Positions 1 to 10,374 of a stretch of DNA of 64,000 bases are shown here, piece after piece (position 1 is the stretch's first letter; every line of letters begins with the position of its first letter). The notes beneath the pieces were generated by a model. The model saw only the letters and a program-made list of their open reading frames with translations. It searched no databases and was not told the origin of the DNA. The position numbers were made by a program, and so were the translations under genes. The stretch is from Vibrio cidicii. Its GTDB lineage: Bacteria > Pseudomonadota > Gammaproteobacteria > Enterobacterales > Vibrionaceae. The stretch is taken from positions 806,001-870,000 of the forward strand of contig NZ_CP046804.1 in NCBI RefSeq assembly GCF_009763805.1. The letters are read 5' to 3'.

Positions 1-1
1 G

Positions 2-145
2 TTGGTGTTTGCGCATTTGATCTTGGCGAAATCCTTCGCTCAATTGGTATGGACAGAGTACACCGCGGCGGTGATTCCATTTATGCTGCTTGCCCTGTGT
101 GTGGTGGGCGTAAGGTACGCACAACGTGCAGATCAAAATGGCTAA
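2..145 (+). CDS. C-terminal fragment of a membrane protein (partial)
   Basis: An open frame runs in from the left edge and stops at TAA 143-145, giving 47 residues. The fragment is hydrophobic in the middle (a likely last membrane helix around PFMLLALCVVGV) and ends in a charged tail, ADQNG. It is followed by a strong bidirectional terminator, which supports it as the true end of a gene. The family cannot be named from so short a piece; an MFS or other permease is possible. Confidence 0.5.
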   Translation: MVFAHLILAKSFAQLVWTEYTAAVIPFMLLALCVVGVRYAQRADQNG

Positions 146-160
146 CACCAGCCATGAAAA

Positions 161-185
161 AGGCCTCCAAATTTGGAGGCCTTTG
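161..185. terminator. Bidirectional rho-independent terminator
   Basis: A perfect inverted repeat (AGGCCTCCAAA / TTTGGAGGCCT) lies between the convergent upstream membrane gene and asnS. It is preceded by an A-run and followed by a short T-run, so it can end transcription from both sides. Confidence 0.8.
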
Positions 186-206
186 TGCATTAAGCTTCTG
201 TTTACA

Positions 207-1607
207 TTAGAAGTTTGCAGAGCGTGGTGTACGTGGGAATGGGATCACGTCACGTACGTTGCCCATACCCGTTACGTAAGAAACCAGACGCTCGAAGCCT
301 AAACCAAAGCCTGCGTGTGGCACGGTGCCGTAACGGCGCAGGTCACGGTACCAGCTCATGTGCTCAGGATCGATACCCATTTCCACCATACGTGAGTCTA
401 GGACGTCTAAACGCTCTTCACGCTGAGAACCACCGATGATTTCGCCAATGCCAGGGGCAAGAACGTCCATCGCTGCCACGGTTTTACCATCGTCGTTGAG
501 ACGCATGTAGAACGCTTTGATGTCTTTCGGGTAGTTCTTCACAATCACTGGCGCTTTGAAGTGTTCTTCTGCAAGGTAACGCTCATGTTCAGAAGACATG
601 TCGATGCCCCATTCCACTGGGAATTCAAACTCGCGACCAGAATCCAGCAGAATTTGGATCGCATCAGTGTAATCCACTTGGGCAAAATCAGAAGAGACAA
701 ACTGCTCTAGACGGGTGATGGCATCTTTGTCGATACGGCTGGCGAAGAACTCAAGATCGTCACGACGCTCTTCTAGCACGGCTTTAAACACGTACTTCAG
801 CATATCTTCCGCAAGCTTCGCGATGTCGTTGAGATCAGCAAACGCCACTTCAGGCTCCACCATCCAGAATTCTGCAAGGTGACGGCTGGTGTTTGAGTTT
901 TCCGCGCGGAACGTTGGGCCAAATGTGTAGATCTTGCTCAGAGCACACGCATACGCTTCGCCGTTAAGTTGACCAGATACGGTTAGGAAAGTCTCTTTAC
1001 CGAAGAAATCTTCGTTAAAGTCGACATCGCCGTTTTCTTTGCGTGGCAGGTTAGCCAGATCCAGTGTGGATACACGGAACATTTCACCCGCACCTTCTGC
1101 GTCGGATGCCGTGATCAATGGGGCAGATAGCCAGTAGTAGCCTTGCTCATGGTAGAAACGGTGGATAGCCTGAGACAGCGTATGGCGAACACGAGCGACC
1201 GCACCGATGACGTTGGTACGTGGGCGAAGATGAGCCACTTCACGTAAGTACTCAATTGAGTGACGAGTTTTCGCCATTGGGTAAGTGTCAGCGTCTTCAA
1301 CCCAGCCAACCACTTTTACTTCTGTGGCCGCCAGTTCAAACGCTTGGCCAGACGCTGGGGACTCAACAACCTTACCGGTTACTTCAACAGAGCAGCCCGT
1401 GGTGAGCTTTAATACTTCGTCGTTGTAATTATTCAGATTATTTGGGACCACGGCCTGAATCGGGTCGAAACAAGAGCCGTCGTAGATGGCAAGAAAAGAG
1501 ATTCCAGCTTTGGAATCACGACGTGTACGGATCCAGCCGCGTACAGTGACTTCACTGTCTACTGCCAGCTTACCGCTTAATACGTCTTTTACAGGCGCGT
1601 AAGTCAT
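207..1607 (-). CDS. asnS: Asparaginyl-tRNA synthetase
   Basis: A 466-residue class IIb aminoacyl-tRNA synthetase, the usual length for bacterial AsnRS. It joins asparagine to tRNA-Asn in the cytoplasm. The N-terminal third is the OB-fold anticodon-binding domain (residues about 10-110, with [12 protein letters not shown]). The catalytic core follows, with motif 2 near [15 protein letters not shown] and motif 3 in the C-terminal [10 protein letters not shown]. The HAGFGLGF ending and the ENSNTSRH loop fit AsnRS rather than AspRS. The ATG at 1607 has a GGAGA about 13 bases upstream. A 10-bp inverted repeat lies in the leader region. Nothing odd is seen in the frame. Confidence 0.97.
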   Translation of the reverse strand: MTYAPVKDVLSGKLAVDSEVTVRGWIRTRRDSKAGISFLAIYDGSCFDPIQAVVPNNLNNYNDEVLKLTTGCSVEVTGKVVESPASGQAFELAATEVKVVGWVEDADTYPMAKTRHSIEYLREVAHLRPRTNVIGAVARVRHTLSQAIHRFYHEQGYYWLSAPLITASDAEGAGEMFRVSTLDLANLPRKENGDVDFNEDFFGKETFLTVSGQLNGEAYACALSKIYTFGPTFRAENSNTSRHLAEFWMVEPEVAFADLNDIAKLAEDMLKYVFKAVLEERRDDLEFFASRIDKDAITRLEQFVSSDFAQVDYTDAIQILLDSGREFEFPVEWGIDMSSEHERYLAEEHFKAPVIVKNYPKDIKAFYMRLNDDGKTVAAMDVLAPGIGEIIGGSQREERLDVLDSRMVEMGIDPEHMSWYRDLRRYGTVPHAGFGLGFERLVSYVTGMGNVRDVIPFPRTPRSANF

Positions 1608-1638
1608 GTTTTAAATAATCTCCATTGAGGTAAACATT

Positions 1639-1689
1639 CAACCCAATGCTTTGCTTAGTTGTTCAAAGATTAAGCGAAACATTGGGTTG
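1639..1689 (-). promoter_or_regulatory. Long inverted repeat between MCP gene and asnS
   Basis: CAACCCAATG (1639-1648) pairs exactly with CATTGGGTTG (1680-1689), and the arms extend with partial pairing toward a loop of about 13 bases. It lies about 30 bases upstream of asnS and downstream of the chemoreceptor gene on the same strand. It has no clear T-run, so it may be a leader structure or an imperfect terminator. Confidence 0.4.
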
Positions 1690-1775
1690 GGTAGAATTTT
1701 ACAGATTCAACGAAACATATTACCTGTCAAATCGTCAGCATCAACCTTTAATGTTCATTCCAACAAAGAAATTAG

Positions 1776-3401
1776 CTATTTTGCTCTGACTTTGCTCTCT
1801 GTTAAGGAGAATTGGTTGAGCAGAAGCTCTAAACGCTCAGACAGTTGCTCAAGTTCGATACTAATGTTTCTTGCTTCAGTGGCAGAGCGTGAGGTGTCGT
1901 CCGCGTGTCTGGCGATGGTATCGACCGTGGTCTGTACCGACATGCAACTTGCGCCAGCCGATTCAGTTTGCATTTGGATATGTTTGGCGTGTTCGAGCAC
2001 TTGGTGCATCTCTTCCACCATGTTGCGGATGGTATCAGACAGTGCTTCGACTTCTAACGAACGTTGATGCGCATTCTCTGATACTTTCGCCACCGCTTGC
2101 AGCGATTCAGAGCTGCCTTGTTGGAAGTTGGTGATTATCGCGCCGATGTTGCCGGTAGCTTCAGAAGTGCGGGAGGCGAGGTTACGTACCTCATCGGCCA
2201 CCACCGCAAAGCCACGCCCTTGTTCACCCGCCCGCGCTGCTTCAATCGCCGCGTTGAGTGCCAGCAAGTTGGTTTGATCAGCAATACCGTGAATGACGCT
2301 CAAAATAGAAGAAACTTCATCGGTTTGCGCGTTGAGTTGGGTAATGCGATCGCGCACTTTATCAATATCACCCACCAAGTTCTTAATATCTTCACTGGCG
2401 TTGTGCGCCAATGAAGCGCTGTTGCTTGCGACATCGACAGTGTGGTTAACCAGTTTGGTCGTGTTAACGGTCGCTTGTTCGACTTCCGATTGCTGCTGCT
2501 GAACGCCTTCGATCGCCGATTGCACGGCTGTGGTTTCGCGCTGCTGGTTGTTAACCGCATCGTCGGTAGTCTGAGCGACTCGCGTCAAGCGGTTGGCAGA
2601 ATCAGCTAACGAATGTGACGTCTCTTGGACTTTATGCAGACTGTCTGTAACGGTTTCCATGAAGGAGTTAATCGATGTGGCCAGCAAGCCCACTTCATCG
2701 TTTTGTTTGGTGTCTAGTCGCTGTGAGAGATCTTTGCTTTCACTGACTTTGGTCATAAATTGCGACGTGAATTGAATAGGGCGCACTATGATGCGTCGGA
2801 TAAGGCTCATGGTAATCAAAAAGCCGACGAAAGCGATCGAAGACATGATAGCCATCGCCAAAAGTGCTTGCTTGTTAATCAGTGAATTAACATGGCTGAG
2901 GTTGTATTCCAACCGGATTGCACCTAATACTTCACCTTCCGGTGCCATGTGGCAGGCAACGCAGTTGGTACCACGATAGTTTTCACTGGATTTCATCGGC
3001 AGCGCCACCACAATACCTTGCCCCCAGCTCGCTTCAATCGGCTCTATCACCAATTCGCCCGCCAAAGCCCTAGCATCAATTTCATCAGTGGGCGTCTCAT
3101 TGGCATTTCCCGGCCCATAGAGCTTGCTGACGGCGTCTGAGCGCAGCACTTTGACTTGCTCTATGCCTTCTTGCGCCAAGGCTTTTTGCCGTAACGTCTC
3201 TTTTTGTGCCATGGTGCCTGTCAGCATCATCATGTTGAGGCTGTCAAAGTAGTTACTGGCTTTATCGTGCAGTTGTTCGCTCAACACGGAATTTATCAGT
3301 AGTTTCTGCTGATAGTATTGATACAGAGTAGACACAGCAAGGACGCAGCTAAAAACCGTAATGAGGGCTATCAGAAGTTTAAACGTAATGGTTGAGCGCA
3401 T
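1776..3401 (-). CDS. Methyl-accepting chemotaxis protein with periplasmic CXXCH haem-type motif
   Basis: A 541-residue inner-membrane chemoreceptor. Helix 1 spans about residues 5-27, a periplasmic domain about 28-178, and helix 2 about 179-201. A HAMP segment follows, then a long cytoplasmic coiled coil with the hairpin-tip sequence [20 protein letters not shown] that contacts CheA/CheW. The periplasmic domain holds CVACH at 147-151, a covalent c-type haem attachment motif; families with a similar N-terminal Tll0287-like/DUF3365-type domain sense redox or gas ligands. Haem binding is inferred from the motif only. The gene stands alone, not in a che operon. Ligand unknown. Confidence 0.9.
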   Translation of the reverse strand: MRSTITFKLLIALITVFSCVLAVSTLYQYYQQKLLINSVLSEQLHDKASNYFDSLNMMMLTGTMAQKETLRQKALAQEGIEQVKVLRSDAVSKLYGPGNANETPTDEIDARALAGELVIEPIEASWGQGIVVALPMKSSENYRGTNCVACHMAPEGEVLGAIRLEYNLSHVNSLINKQALLAMAIMSSIAFVGFLITMSLIRRIIVRPIQFTSQFMTKVSESKDLSQRLDTKQNDEVGLLATSINSFMETVTDSLHKVQETSHSLADSANRLTRVAQTTDDAVNNQQRETTAVQSAIEGVQQQQSEVEQATVNTTKLVNHTVDVASNSASLAHNASEDIKNLVGDIDKVRDRITQLNAQTDEVSSILSVIHGIADQTNLLALNAAIEAARAGEQGRGFAVVADEVRNLASRTSEATGNIGAIITNFQQGSSESLQAVAKVSENAHQRSLEVEALSDTIRNMVEEMHQVLEHAKHIQMQTESAGASCMSVQTTVDTIARHADDTSRSATEARNISIELEQLSERLELLLNQFSLTESKVRAK

Positions 3402-3629
3402 AGGTTCTAATTATGTATGGATAAGACTCTGTTATTTTAGAAGGGATTAGAAAATGTCGCGAATGTGAGATTGTACGAATGTGATGCCATACAAAGTGTG
3501 GTTATTGTAAATGTGATGTGAGTGCGTTGTGAATGCTTTATTGACTGTGTGTGTTATTTGACACTATGTGAGCACGTTGGCATTTTGTACAGACAATGGC
3601 TTATCGCTGCTTTAGCCAAACCACGAGGT

Positions 3630-3654
3630 ATTTCTTGTCTGACAAGCAAGAAAT
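3630..3654. promoter_or_regulatory. Inverted repeat upstream of queD
   Basis: ATTTCTTG (3630-3637) and CAAGAAAT (3647-3654) form an 8-bp perfect inverted repeat with an inner CTTG/CAAG, about 40 bases before the queD start. It could be an operator or a leader hairpin. I do not see preQ1 riboswitch consensus elements here. Confidence 0.3.
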
Positions 3655-3693
3655 CCTTAGTATTGCGTCTCTTTTGAAAGCCCGAGAATTACG

Positions 3694-4053
3694 ATGAGAA
3701 CCGAATTATACAAAGAGTTCATGTTTGAAGCTGCCCATCACCTTCCACATGTTCCAGAAGGTCATAAATGTGGACGTTTGCATGGCCATTCATTCTTAGT
3801 TCGTTTGTACGTGGAAGGTGAAGTGGATCCGCATACAGGTTGGGTGGTTGACTTTGCTGAGATCAAAGCGGCATTTAAGCCCATTTATGATCGCTTGGAT
3901 CACTACTACTTAAACGACATTGAAGGGCTAGAAAATCCAACCAGCGAAGTGTTGGCAAAATGGATTTGGCAGCAGCTCAAACCATCTCTACCACTGCTGA
4001 GTAAAGTTGAGATTAAAGAAACCTGTACCGCAGGTTGTATCTACTCAGAATAG
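3694..4053 (+). CDS. queD: 6-carboxy-5,6,7,8-tetrahydropterin synthase (QueD)
   Basis: A 119-residue protein of the PTPS/QueD family, which converts dihydroneopterin triphosphate to 6-carboxytetrahydropterin in queuosine/preQ0 synthesis. The zinc ligands are visible: His15 or His16 in FEAAHHL and the pair HGH (His30, His32). Cys26 in [10 protein letters not shown] is the expected catalytic cysteine. The C-terminal [13 protein letters not shown] motif carries the conserved pterin-contacting glutamate region. Length matches bacterial QueD. It is monocistronic, followed by a strong terminator. Confidence 0.95.
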   Translation: MRTELYKEFMFEAAHHLPHVPEGHKCGRLHGHSFLVRLYVEGEVDPHTGWVVDFAEIKAAFKPIYDRLDHYYLNDIEGLENPTSEVLAKWIWQQLKPSLPLLSKVEIKETCTAGCIYSE

Positions 4054-4066
4054 CTGAGACACGTTG

Positions 4067-4101
4067 ATAAAAAAGGCCTAGCGATTTGCTAGGCCTTTTT
4101 T
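4067..4101. terminator. Terminator between queD and the efflux operon
   Basis: AAAAAGGCCTAGC / GCTAGGCCTTTTTT forms a stable hairpin with A-run and T-run on either side. It serves queD and, on the other strand, the converging export operon. Confidence 0.85.
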
Positions 4102-4226
4102 ATCAACTCACCCATAGCTTACTGGTGTCAGACAGAGTTGATATTTCAAGTTAATGAAGTTTCAGTACTTTTGGGTAATGGCGTGTGTGCCTCTTTAAGC
4201 CAAAAGCCCTGAAACTTCGAGAAACT

Positions 4227-5598
4227 CTACTCCTTGATGAGGTCCGCACCGCCCAAACTTTGGTAAAGCGTGGCGAGATTGACCAATTGGTTGTAACGGT
4301 TTTCCAGTACGGAAGCCTTAGCGCTGCGCTCGTTTCTCTTGAGCATCGAGTAGCGTCGCGATATCAATCGCCCCATATTGGTATTGGCTGCGATAAATTC
4401 GCGCCACTTCAGCGGCATTGTCATACTGACTTTGCAACTTTTCGGCTTGGAAATGGTAATTCTCTTTTGCCGAGAGCGCATTCTCCACGTCAGCGAATGC
4501 CGCATACAAGGTTTGACGATACGCAATGATCGCAGCTTGATACTTCACGTCTGCAATGTCTCGGTTGAGCTGCATCTCATTCCAGTTGAGAAACGGTAAA
4601 GTCAGATCGGCCCCAAGCGTACCAAGCGGATCGCTTAGCAGTTTACGCAGTTCCGTCGAAGAGCCACCCAAAGCGCCTGTCAAGGTCAACGCAGGAAAGT
4701 AGCTGTTGTCACTGTAATCTTTTGTTGCTAGGGCGGACTTAAGCTCTAGCAGCGCTTGTTTAACATCGGGGCGACGGGCGAGCACATCGGCTGGCACGCC
4801 AGCAGCGATCTCGGGCAGGGCAGACTCAGGTAACGCGGGGATCTGCGCGGCCAGATCCTGTGGCGGCTGGTCGAACAACAGGCTGAAAGCATTCACGGCC
4901 TCGCTTCGTTGCTGCAAATAGTTGCGATGGGTCGCTTCTAAACCCGCCAAAGTTCGTCTGGCTTCCAGCACATGAATTTTGGACACAGAGCCGTGACGAT
5001 ACTGACTTTCACTTAGCGCAAGCGTTTCTTGTGCATCCTGAATGTCATGGCTGCTAAGTGCCACTCGCTGATTCAAATAGCCAATCTGCCAATAAAGCTG
5101 AGCGGTGGTCGCAACCAGGCTTTGCGCCGTTGCTTCGCGCTCCTCTTGCGTCGCCAGTGCGGTCCACATCGCGGCATCTTCCGCCGCCGCCAGTTTACCC
5201 CACAAGTCCAGCTCATAACTCACGCCCAGTTTGGCTTGGTAGTTTGCCGAACTGTCTCCGCCTTCAAGGGATTGACTGCGACTGGCCGCAAGGTTGGCTG
5301 ATAAGTCGGGGTGAGTGTCACTTACCGCCAGCCCGGCTTGTAACCTTGCTTGTTTCAGCGTCAAAGTGGCCAAAGCTAAATCATTGTTGCTAGCGAGTAC
5401 TTTCTCTACCCACTGTTCAAGCTGCGGATCTTGAAAACGCTGCCACCAATGGCTTACAAGTACGCTAGATGGCTGAGAGTAAGTTTGCCACTGCTCAGGG
5501 ATGTGCAGATTTTGTTCTGGCAAGGTTGAACGAGAAGCGCAGCCACCGAGCAACAGCAGAGAAAGCGCCAAAGTGCAATAACGTGGATTCATCATCAT
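4227..5598 (-). CDS. TolC/NodT-family outer membrane efflux lipoprotein (frameshifted in this sequence)
   Basis: Outer membrane factor of a tripartite exporter; the third gene of a macA-macB-OMF operon. The N-terminus has a lipoprotein signal with lipobox LLLLGGC followed by Ala (Cys about residue 20). Two OEP repeats follow, with typical DLWGKL and ADVLARRPDVKQA segments. As written the frame stops at LLDAQEKRAQR. Deleting one T from GTTTC at 4332-4336 joins it to ENERSAKASVLENRY and the conserved ending LVNLATLYQSLGGADLIKE, giving about 456 residues, normal for the family. The frameshift is of the GAAAC type seen throughout the window. The start overlaps nothing: macB ends directly upstream at 5599. 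Confidence 0.88.
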
Positions 5599-7557
5599 TT
5601 ACTCCCGTGCCAAGGCATCGATTGGATTGAGCTGCGCGGCATTTTTTGCTGGTAAATAGCCAAACAGAACGCCAATGAGGGTGGAACAGGCAAACGCAGA
5701 AATAATCGACGCCGCGGAATAAATCATGCTGAAACTGCTGCCGAAGGTAGCAAACAGCACACCGATCAAATACGCCACGCCGATACCAATCGCACCGCCG
5801 CATAAACAGACTAAAACCGCTTCAATCAAAAATTGACGTAGAATGTCGCTTTGCCTCGCACCAACCGCCATCCGTACGCCAATTTCGCGGGTACGCTCGG
5901 TCACTGAAACCAGCATGATGTTCATGACGCCTATCCCACCGACAATCAGCGAAATCACTGCGATGGCTGAGATGAGCAGCGTCATAGTCGCTGTGGTTTT
6001 CTGAATGTTTTGCGCAATGGTGTCGGTGTTAATGGTAAAGAAGTCCTGTGTACCGTGACGCATTTTAAGTAGGGCGATAATCGCCTGTTCAGCGGCATCG
6101 CTTGGGGTGTTATCGTTGACACGCACGGAAATGCGGTCGAGATAACTCTTACCAACCATGCGCGCACTGACAGTGGTGTAGGGCAGCCAAATGTTAAGAG
6201 AATCGCTGTTGCCAAAGGCACTCTCTTTCGCTTTCGTGACGCCAATAATGCGGATAGGCAAATTGCCGGCGAAGATCACCTCGCCAATCGGGTTTTGATT
6301 GGCAAACAGCGATTTCAGCGTGTTGCTGTCAATCACCGCTTCTTGCGCCATCGTGGTGATACTGGACTTGTCCCAAAATTGGCCTCGGCTGAGCTCATAG
6401 CCTCGCACACGAAAATAGTCTGGCCCGACGCCTTGCACCGATGCGGTGACGGCTTGATTGCCGTACTTCAGAGTGACAGAGGTATTGAGCGACGGAGTGA
6501 CACTGTCAACAAAAGACAACTGACTCAAGGCATCAGCATCGGCGGCGGTGAGGGTGCGCACTCGCCCAGAGCGCCGATCGCCAAAACCCTTGCCGGGCAT
6601 CACATCAATGGTATTGGTGCCCATGGAGGAGATGCTATCGAGGATCGACTTTTGCGAGCCGTTGCCAAGAGCGACCACAGAGACCACAGACGCAATGCCA
6701 ATGATGATGCCGAGCATAGTGAGAAATGTTCGTAGCCGGTGGTTCGACATCGCCAGCAGCGCCATTTTTAATGCTTCCCAAATATCGTCAAATAGCCTGC
6801 GGCTGCGAGCAAGTGCCGTTGCATTTTCTGCTTGCGCCAGTGCGTCTTGATTTTGGCTGACTTGTTGTTTTTTGGTGACGTTGTCACTCAAGATCTCGCC
6901 GTCTTTGATCTCAATGATGCGATCCGCGTGCTCAGCCACTTGCATGTCGTGGGTGACAAGGATAATGGTGTGGCCGAGATGATGCAGTTCTTGTAAAAGC
7001 CGCATCATTTCTTCGCCACTTTTACTGTCTAATGCACCTGTCGGCTCATCAGCGAGGATCACATCGCCGCCGTTGATTAAAGCGCGAGCGACAGAAACCC
7101 GTTGCTGCTGGCCGCCGCTGAGCTGATTGGGCTTGTGATCTAGCCGATCAGATAAACCAAGGCGATGTAACAGTGCCGCTGCGCGCTCTTGACGAGCGTT
7201 TTTGTCATAGCTAGCATAAATGGCAGGGATTTCAACATTACCAAGTGCGGTGAGATCGCCGAGCAGATGATAGCGCTGGAAGATAAAGCCAAAGTATTCG
7301 CGGCGCAGTCGGGCAAGTTCATCGCTGCCGAGCAACGACGTATTTTGCCCATTGATCCAGTATTCGCCCTCACTGGCTTGGTCAAGGCAACCCAAAATGT
7401 TCATCAAGGTTGACTTTCCTGAGCCGGAAGCGCCCACAATGGCGACCATCTCGCCGCGCTCAATGCAAAGGTTGATGTTGTTGAGTACCGTCAGGCTCTC
7501 CTCTCCGGCGGTAAAGCGGCGATAGACGTTGCGAATTTGCAGTAATGGCTGTGACAT
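5599..7557 (-). CDS. macB: MacB-type macrolide/peptide export ATPase-permease
   Basis: A 652-residue fusion of an ABC ATPase and a FtsX/MacB-type permease in the inner membrane. Walker A is GASGSGKST, the signature [15 protein letters not shown], and Walker [14 protein letters not shown], all in the first 230 residues. Helix 1 lies near residues 275-295, then a large periplasmic MacB_PCD domain, then three C-terminal helices. It couples ATP hydrolysis to a mechanical push that drives substrate through MacA and the outer membrane factor. Its start overlaps the macA stop at 7557. The transported substrate (macrolide, lipopeptide, toxin or siderophore) cannot be told from sequence. Confidence 0.93.
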   Translation of the reverse strand: MSQPLLQIRNVYRRFTAGEESLTVLNNINLCIERGEMVAIVGASGSGKSTLMNILGCLDQASEGEYWINGQNTSLLGSDELARLRREYFGFIFQRYHLLGDLTALGNVEIPAIYASYDKNARQERAAALLHRLGLSDRLDHKPNQLSGGQQQRVSVARALINGGDVILADEPTGALDSKSGEEMMRLLQELHHLGHTIILVTHDMQVAEHADRIIEIKDGEILSDNVTKKQQVSQNQDALAQAENATALARSRRLFDDIWEALKMALLAMSNHRLRTFLTMLGIIIGIASVVSVVALGNGSQKSILDSISSMGTNTIDVMPGKGFGDRRSGRVRTLTAADADALSQLSFVDSVTPSLNTSVTLKYGNQAVTASVQGVGPDYFRVRGYELSRGQFWDKSSITTMAQEAVIDSNTLKSLFANQNPIGEVIFAGNLPIRIIGVTKAKESAFGNSDSLNIWLPYTTVSARMVGKSYLDRISVRVNDNTPSDAAEQAIIALLKMRHGTQDFFTINTDTIAQNIQKTTATMTLLISAIAVISLIVGGIGVMNIMLVSVTERTREIGVRMAVGARQSDILRQFLIEAVLVCLCGGAIGIGVAYLIGVLFATFGSSFSMIYSAASIISAFACSTLIGVLFGYLPAKNAAQLNPIDALARE

Positions 7558-8745
7558 CAGAAGCGTATCCCCTGTGGTCCCATACGACGACCTGATGAGG
7601 TCGCGCTTTGCCCTGGCATGCCGAGAATCACTTGTTCGCCTTCCGCTAAGCCTGAGATAATTTGTGCGTTGACTTTGTTGTTGATGCGGACAGTGACATC
7701 ACGCAGAACCTCTTTACCATTTTCCAAAACGGGCACTTGATAACGATCCTTGGCTCCGGGTTGGCGAATCAATACCTGCGAGGGGACCAACAAAGCATCG
7801 TTGGCTTGGTCCAGCACCACCGATACTTGCGCTGTCATACCAATACGCAGAACGCGATCCGGGTTGTCAACCTCAAATAGGCCGTGATAGTAGATGGCTT
7901 CATCGTTGCTGACTGACAGGTCTTTATCGTCGCCATCCATTAGCGTAGGGCCCGGTTCAATCGCACGCAAAGTGCCGTGATAGCGCTTGTTTCGGTTTGC
8001 CTAGAATGGTGAAATAGACGGGTAATCCGGGGTGGACATTGACCACATCGGCTTCGGAAATCTGTGCTTTGATGGTCATTTTGTCCAGCTTTGCCAGCTC
8101 AATAATGGTTGGCGTGGTTTGGTTGGCATTGACCGTTTGTCCCTCTTCCACCGCGCTATAAACAACGGTGCCGTCAAATGGGGCGCGAATGGTGGTGTAA
8201 CCTAAATCCAGTTTGGCGTTATCGACGCTAATTTTTGCGCGTTCCAGTTCGGCTTTCAGTTGCTCCAGCTCCGCTTTATAGATGGTTAACGACGCTTCGG
8301 CGCTTTCGTAATCCGAGCGTGAACTGGCGTTTTCTGCCAGCATGCCTTTTTGCCGGTTGTACTCAGCTTGGGCTTGCTGGATTTGTGCCTGTTTGGCGCG
8401 TATTTGCGCATTGAGGCTGTTTAGTGCTGCATTGGCTTCTTTAAGGCTGTTTTGCTGAGTCAGGCTGTCTATCTGCGCGACCAGATCATCCTGTTTCAGT
8501 TCGTCTCCTAACTGGACGGCGAGCTTTTCGATCTGCCCAGAAACTTGCGCGCCGACAGCGACCAACTTGGACGCTTGCAGCATGCCAGTTGCCAGCACCG
8601 TTTGTTCTATGTTGCCGCGACGGACGGTTTCGGTCGCAAAGCTCAAAGGCGATTGTTGCGGATAAAAAAAGTAGCCGACCGTGCTGGCGAGCAGGATGAT
8701 TGCCAGAAATATCAGCAGTTTTTTCTTGAGGGTGGCTTTTGACAT
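7557..8745 (-). CDS. macA: MacA-type periplasmic adaptor (frameshifted in this sequence)
   Basis: HlyD/MacA membrane fusion protein. One N-terminal helix ([20 protein letters not shown]), a lipoyl half ([14 protein letters not shown]), a coiled-coil hairpin around residues 95-180, the second lipoyl half ([15 protein letters not shown]) and beta-barrel and membrane-proximal domains. The frame breaks after FTILGKPKQ. Removing one T from GTTTC at 7989-7993 gives [18 protein letters not shown], the family's conserved stretch, and about 395 residues. A TTG at 8760 is an alternative start; ATG 8745 is preferred. First gene of the operon with macB (1-base overlap) and the outer membrane factor. Confidence 0.88.
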
Positions 8746-8860
8746 GGGCTTGTTTATCAACGTTGAGGTAGAAAAATCGTGAGCTCTATTTATAAGCCGA
8801 TCACAAATTGAAACAAGCCGTTAGCAGGTAAAACTAAGTAAAGAAAAGTAAAGCACAAAC

Positions 8861-8892
8861 AAAAAGCCCGACGTTTTCACATCGGGCTTGTG
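8861..8892. terminator. Terminator downstream of sdaA
   Basis: AAGCCCGA(T/C)GT pairs around a short loop (AAAAAGCCCGACGTTTTC then ACATCGGGCTT), with a T-run on the minus strand. It ends sdaA transcription and separates it from macA. Confidence 0.75.
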
Positions 8893-8907
8893 CATTAAAA
8901 GGGTGAA

Positions 8908-10269
8908 TTAGCAGATCACTTTGATCGCCAAACCGCCTTGTGAGGTTTCACGGTATTTCGCGTTCATGTCTTTACCGGTTTCCAACATGGTTTCGATAAC
9001 CTTGTCCAGAGAAACGCGGGGTGCAGATGAACGGCGCAAAGCCATGCGAGTCGAGTTGATCGACTTGACCGCTGCAATGCCGTTACGCTCGATACAAGGA
9101 ACCTGTACTTGACCTGCGACTGGGTCACAGGTGAGGCCAAGGTTGTGTTCCATAGCAATTTCAGCGGCCATACAGACTTGCTCAGGGCTGCCGCCCATCA
9201 GCTCAGCCAGGCCAGCTGCCGCCATAGAACAAGCAACGCCGACTTCACCCTGACAGCCAACTTCGGCACCAGAGATCGAAGCATTACGCTTGTACAGACC
9301 ACCAATCGCACCCGACGCAGCGAAGTAGCGAATGTAATCTTTCTCCGTCACGGTTTGGATAAACTTGTCGTAGTAAGCCAAAACTGCCGGGATGATACCG
9401 CACGCACCGTTGGTTGGTGCGGTGACGACACGGCCACCCGCCGCATTCTCTTCGTTCACGGCAAAGGCGTACATGTTGACCCAGTCAACCACCGCCATTG
9501 GATCGTTGGAGGTTTTTTCAGAGGTCAGCAGTTGTTGACGCAGCGCCGCCGCACGGCGTGGTACGCGCAGTGGCCCAGGCAGAATGCCTTCGGTATTCAT
9601 GCCGCGTTCCATACACTCACGCATTGTGCGCCAGATGTTGGCGAAGTAAGTGCGTGTTTCTTCATCAGAGTGCAGAGCGTGCTCGTTTTTCATGACGAGT
9701 GCGCTGATCGACAGACCGCTCTCTTTACACTGGTTGACCAACTCTTCTGCACTGGTAAACGGGTAAGGGACTTTGATCGAGCTTTGGGTCTCTTTGCCAA
9801 AGTTCTCTTCGTCTACGATAAAACCACCACCGATCGAGTAGTAGGTTTTCGAGTAGACTTTTTCATCGTCAATCCAAGCGTGGATCTGCATGCCATTTTC
9901 ATGCAGCGCGAGGTTAGTACGATGGAAGTTCATGCCGCCTTCACGAGGGAAGGAGACGGTATGACAGTGCATACCAACAGGCAGGCGTTCAGTTTCTTCT
10001 ACACGAGCGATAAAGCCCGGAATGGCGTCGATATCGACTTTCTCAGGGGTATTGCCAGCAAGACCCATGATAATAGCGACGTCGGTGTGGTGACCTTTCC
10101 CTGTCAGTGATAATGATCCATAGACGTCAACGGTGATTTTAGTGATGTCGCGCAATTTTCCCATTGAACGTAGGTCATCAATAAACTCTTTACCCGCCTT
10201 CATTGGTCCAACTGTGTGTGAGCTGGATGGACCAACGCCGATCTTGTAGATATCAAATACACTAATCAT
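8908..10269 (-). CDS. sdaA: L-serine ammonia-lyase (L-serine dehydratase), iron-sulfur type
   Basis: A 453-residue single-chain L-serine deaminase; converts serine to pyruvate and ammonia using a 4Fe-4S cluster. The beta (ASB-like) domain is N-terminal, with the serine-contacting [12 protein letters not shown] at residues 15-26. The catalytic alpha domain follows with [34 protein letters not shown] and [14 protein letters not shown], which supply the cluster cysteines. Length matches E. coli SdaA/SdaB (about 454). The neighbouring minus-strand serine transporter (10375-11628) lies upstream, suggesting a serine-catabolic unit. A long plus-strand open frame opposite this gene is a codon-bias shadow. 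Confidence 0.96.
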   Translation of the reverse strand: MISVFDIYKIGVGPSSSHTVGPMKAGKEFIDDLRSMGKLRDITKITVDVYGSLSLTGKGHHTDVAIIMGLAGNTPEKVDIDAIPGFIARVEETERLPVGMHCHTVSFPREGGMNFHRTNLALHENGMQIHAWIDDEKVYSKTYYSIGGGFIVDEENFGKETQSSIKVPYPFTSAEELVNQCKESGLSISALVMKNEHALHSDEETRTYFANIWRTMRECMERGMNTEGILPGPLRVPRRAAALRQQLLTSEKTSNDPMAVVDWVNMYAFAVNEENAAGGRVVTAPTNGACGIIPAVLAYYDKFIQTVTEKDYIRYFAASGAIGGLYKRNASISGAEVGCQGEVGVACSMAAAGLAELMGGSPEQVCMAAEIAMEHNLGLTCDPVAGQVQVPCIERNGIAAVKSINSTRMALRRSSAPRVSLDKVIETMLETGKDMNAKYRETSQGGLAIKVIC

Positions 10270-10285
10270 TTTGATTACCTCAAAA

Positions 10286-10318
10286 GTAAGCCTCCCGAGG
10301 GAGTGGGAGGCTTGGTCT
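10286..10318. terminator. Hairpin between serine transporter and sdaA
   Basis: AAGCCTCCC and GGGAGGCTT pair around a short loop, immediately upstream of sdaA and downstream of the transporter on the minus strand. It may attenuate read-through into sdaA. Confidence 0.6.
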
Positions 10319-10374
10319 TATGGTTATTTTTGTCTCTTTATTCTCATCGCAATTCTGACCGTAGCAACGTGAGA

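Noticed and set aside
1639..1689. A GAAAC-type insertion inside the inverted repeat before asnS
   Set aside because: The repeat arms pair better with the GAAAC as written, so there is no evidence of an extra base here.
3402..3693. preQ1 riboswitch before queD
   Set aside because: The expected H-type pseudoknot consensus elements are not visible; only an inverted repeat is.
9109..10110. A 333-codon plus-strand open frame
   Set aside because: It lies wholly opposite sdaA, has no family likeness and is explained by codon bias of the real gene.
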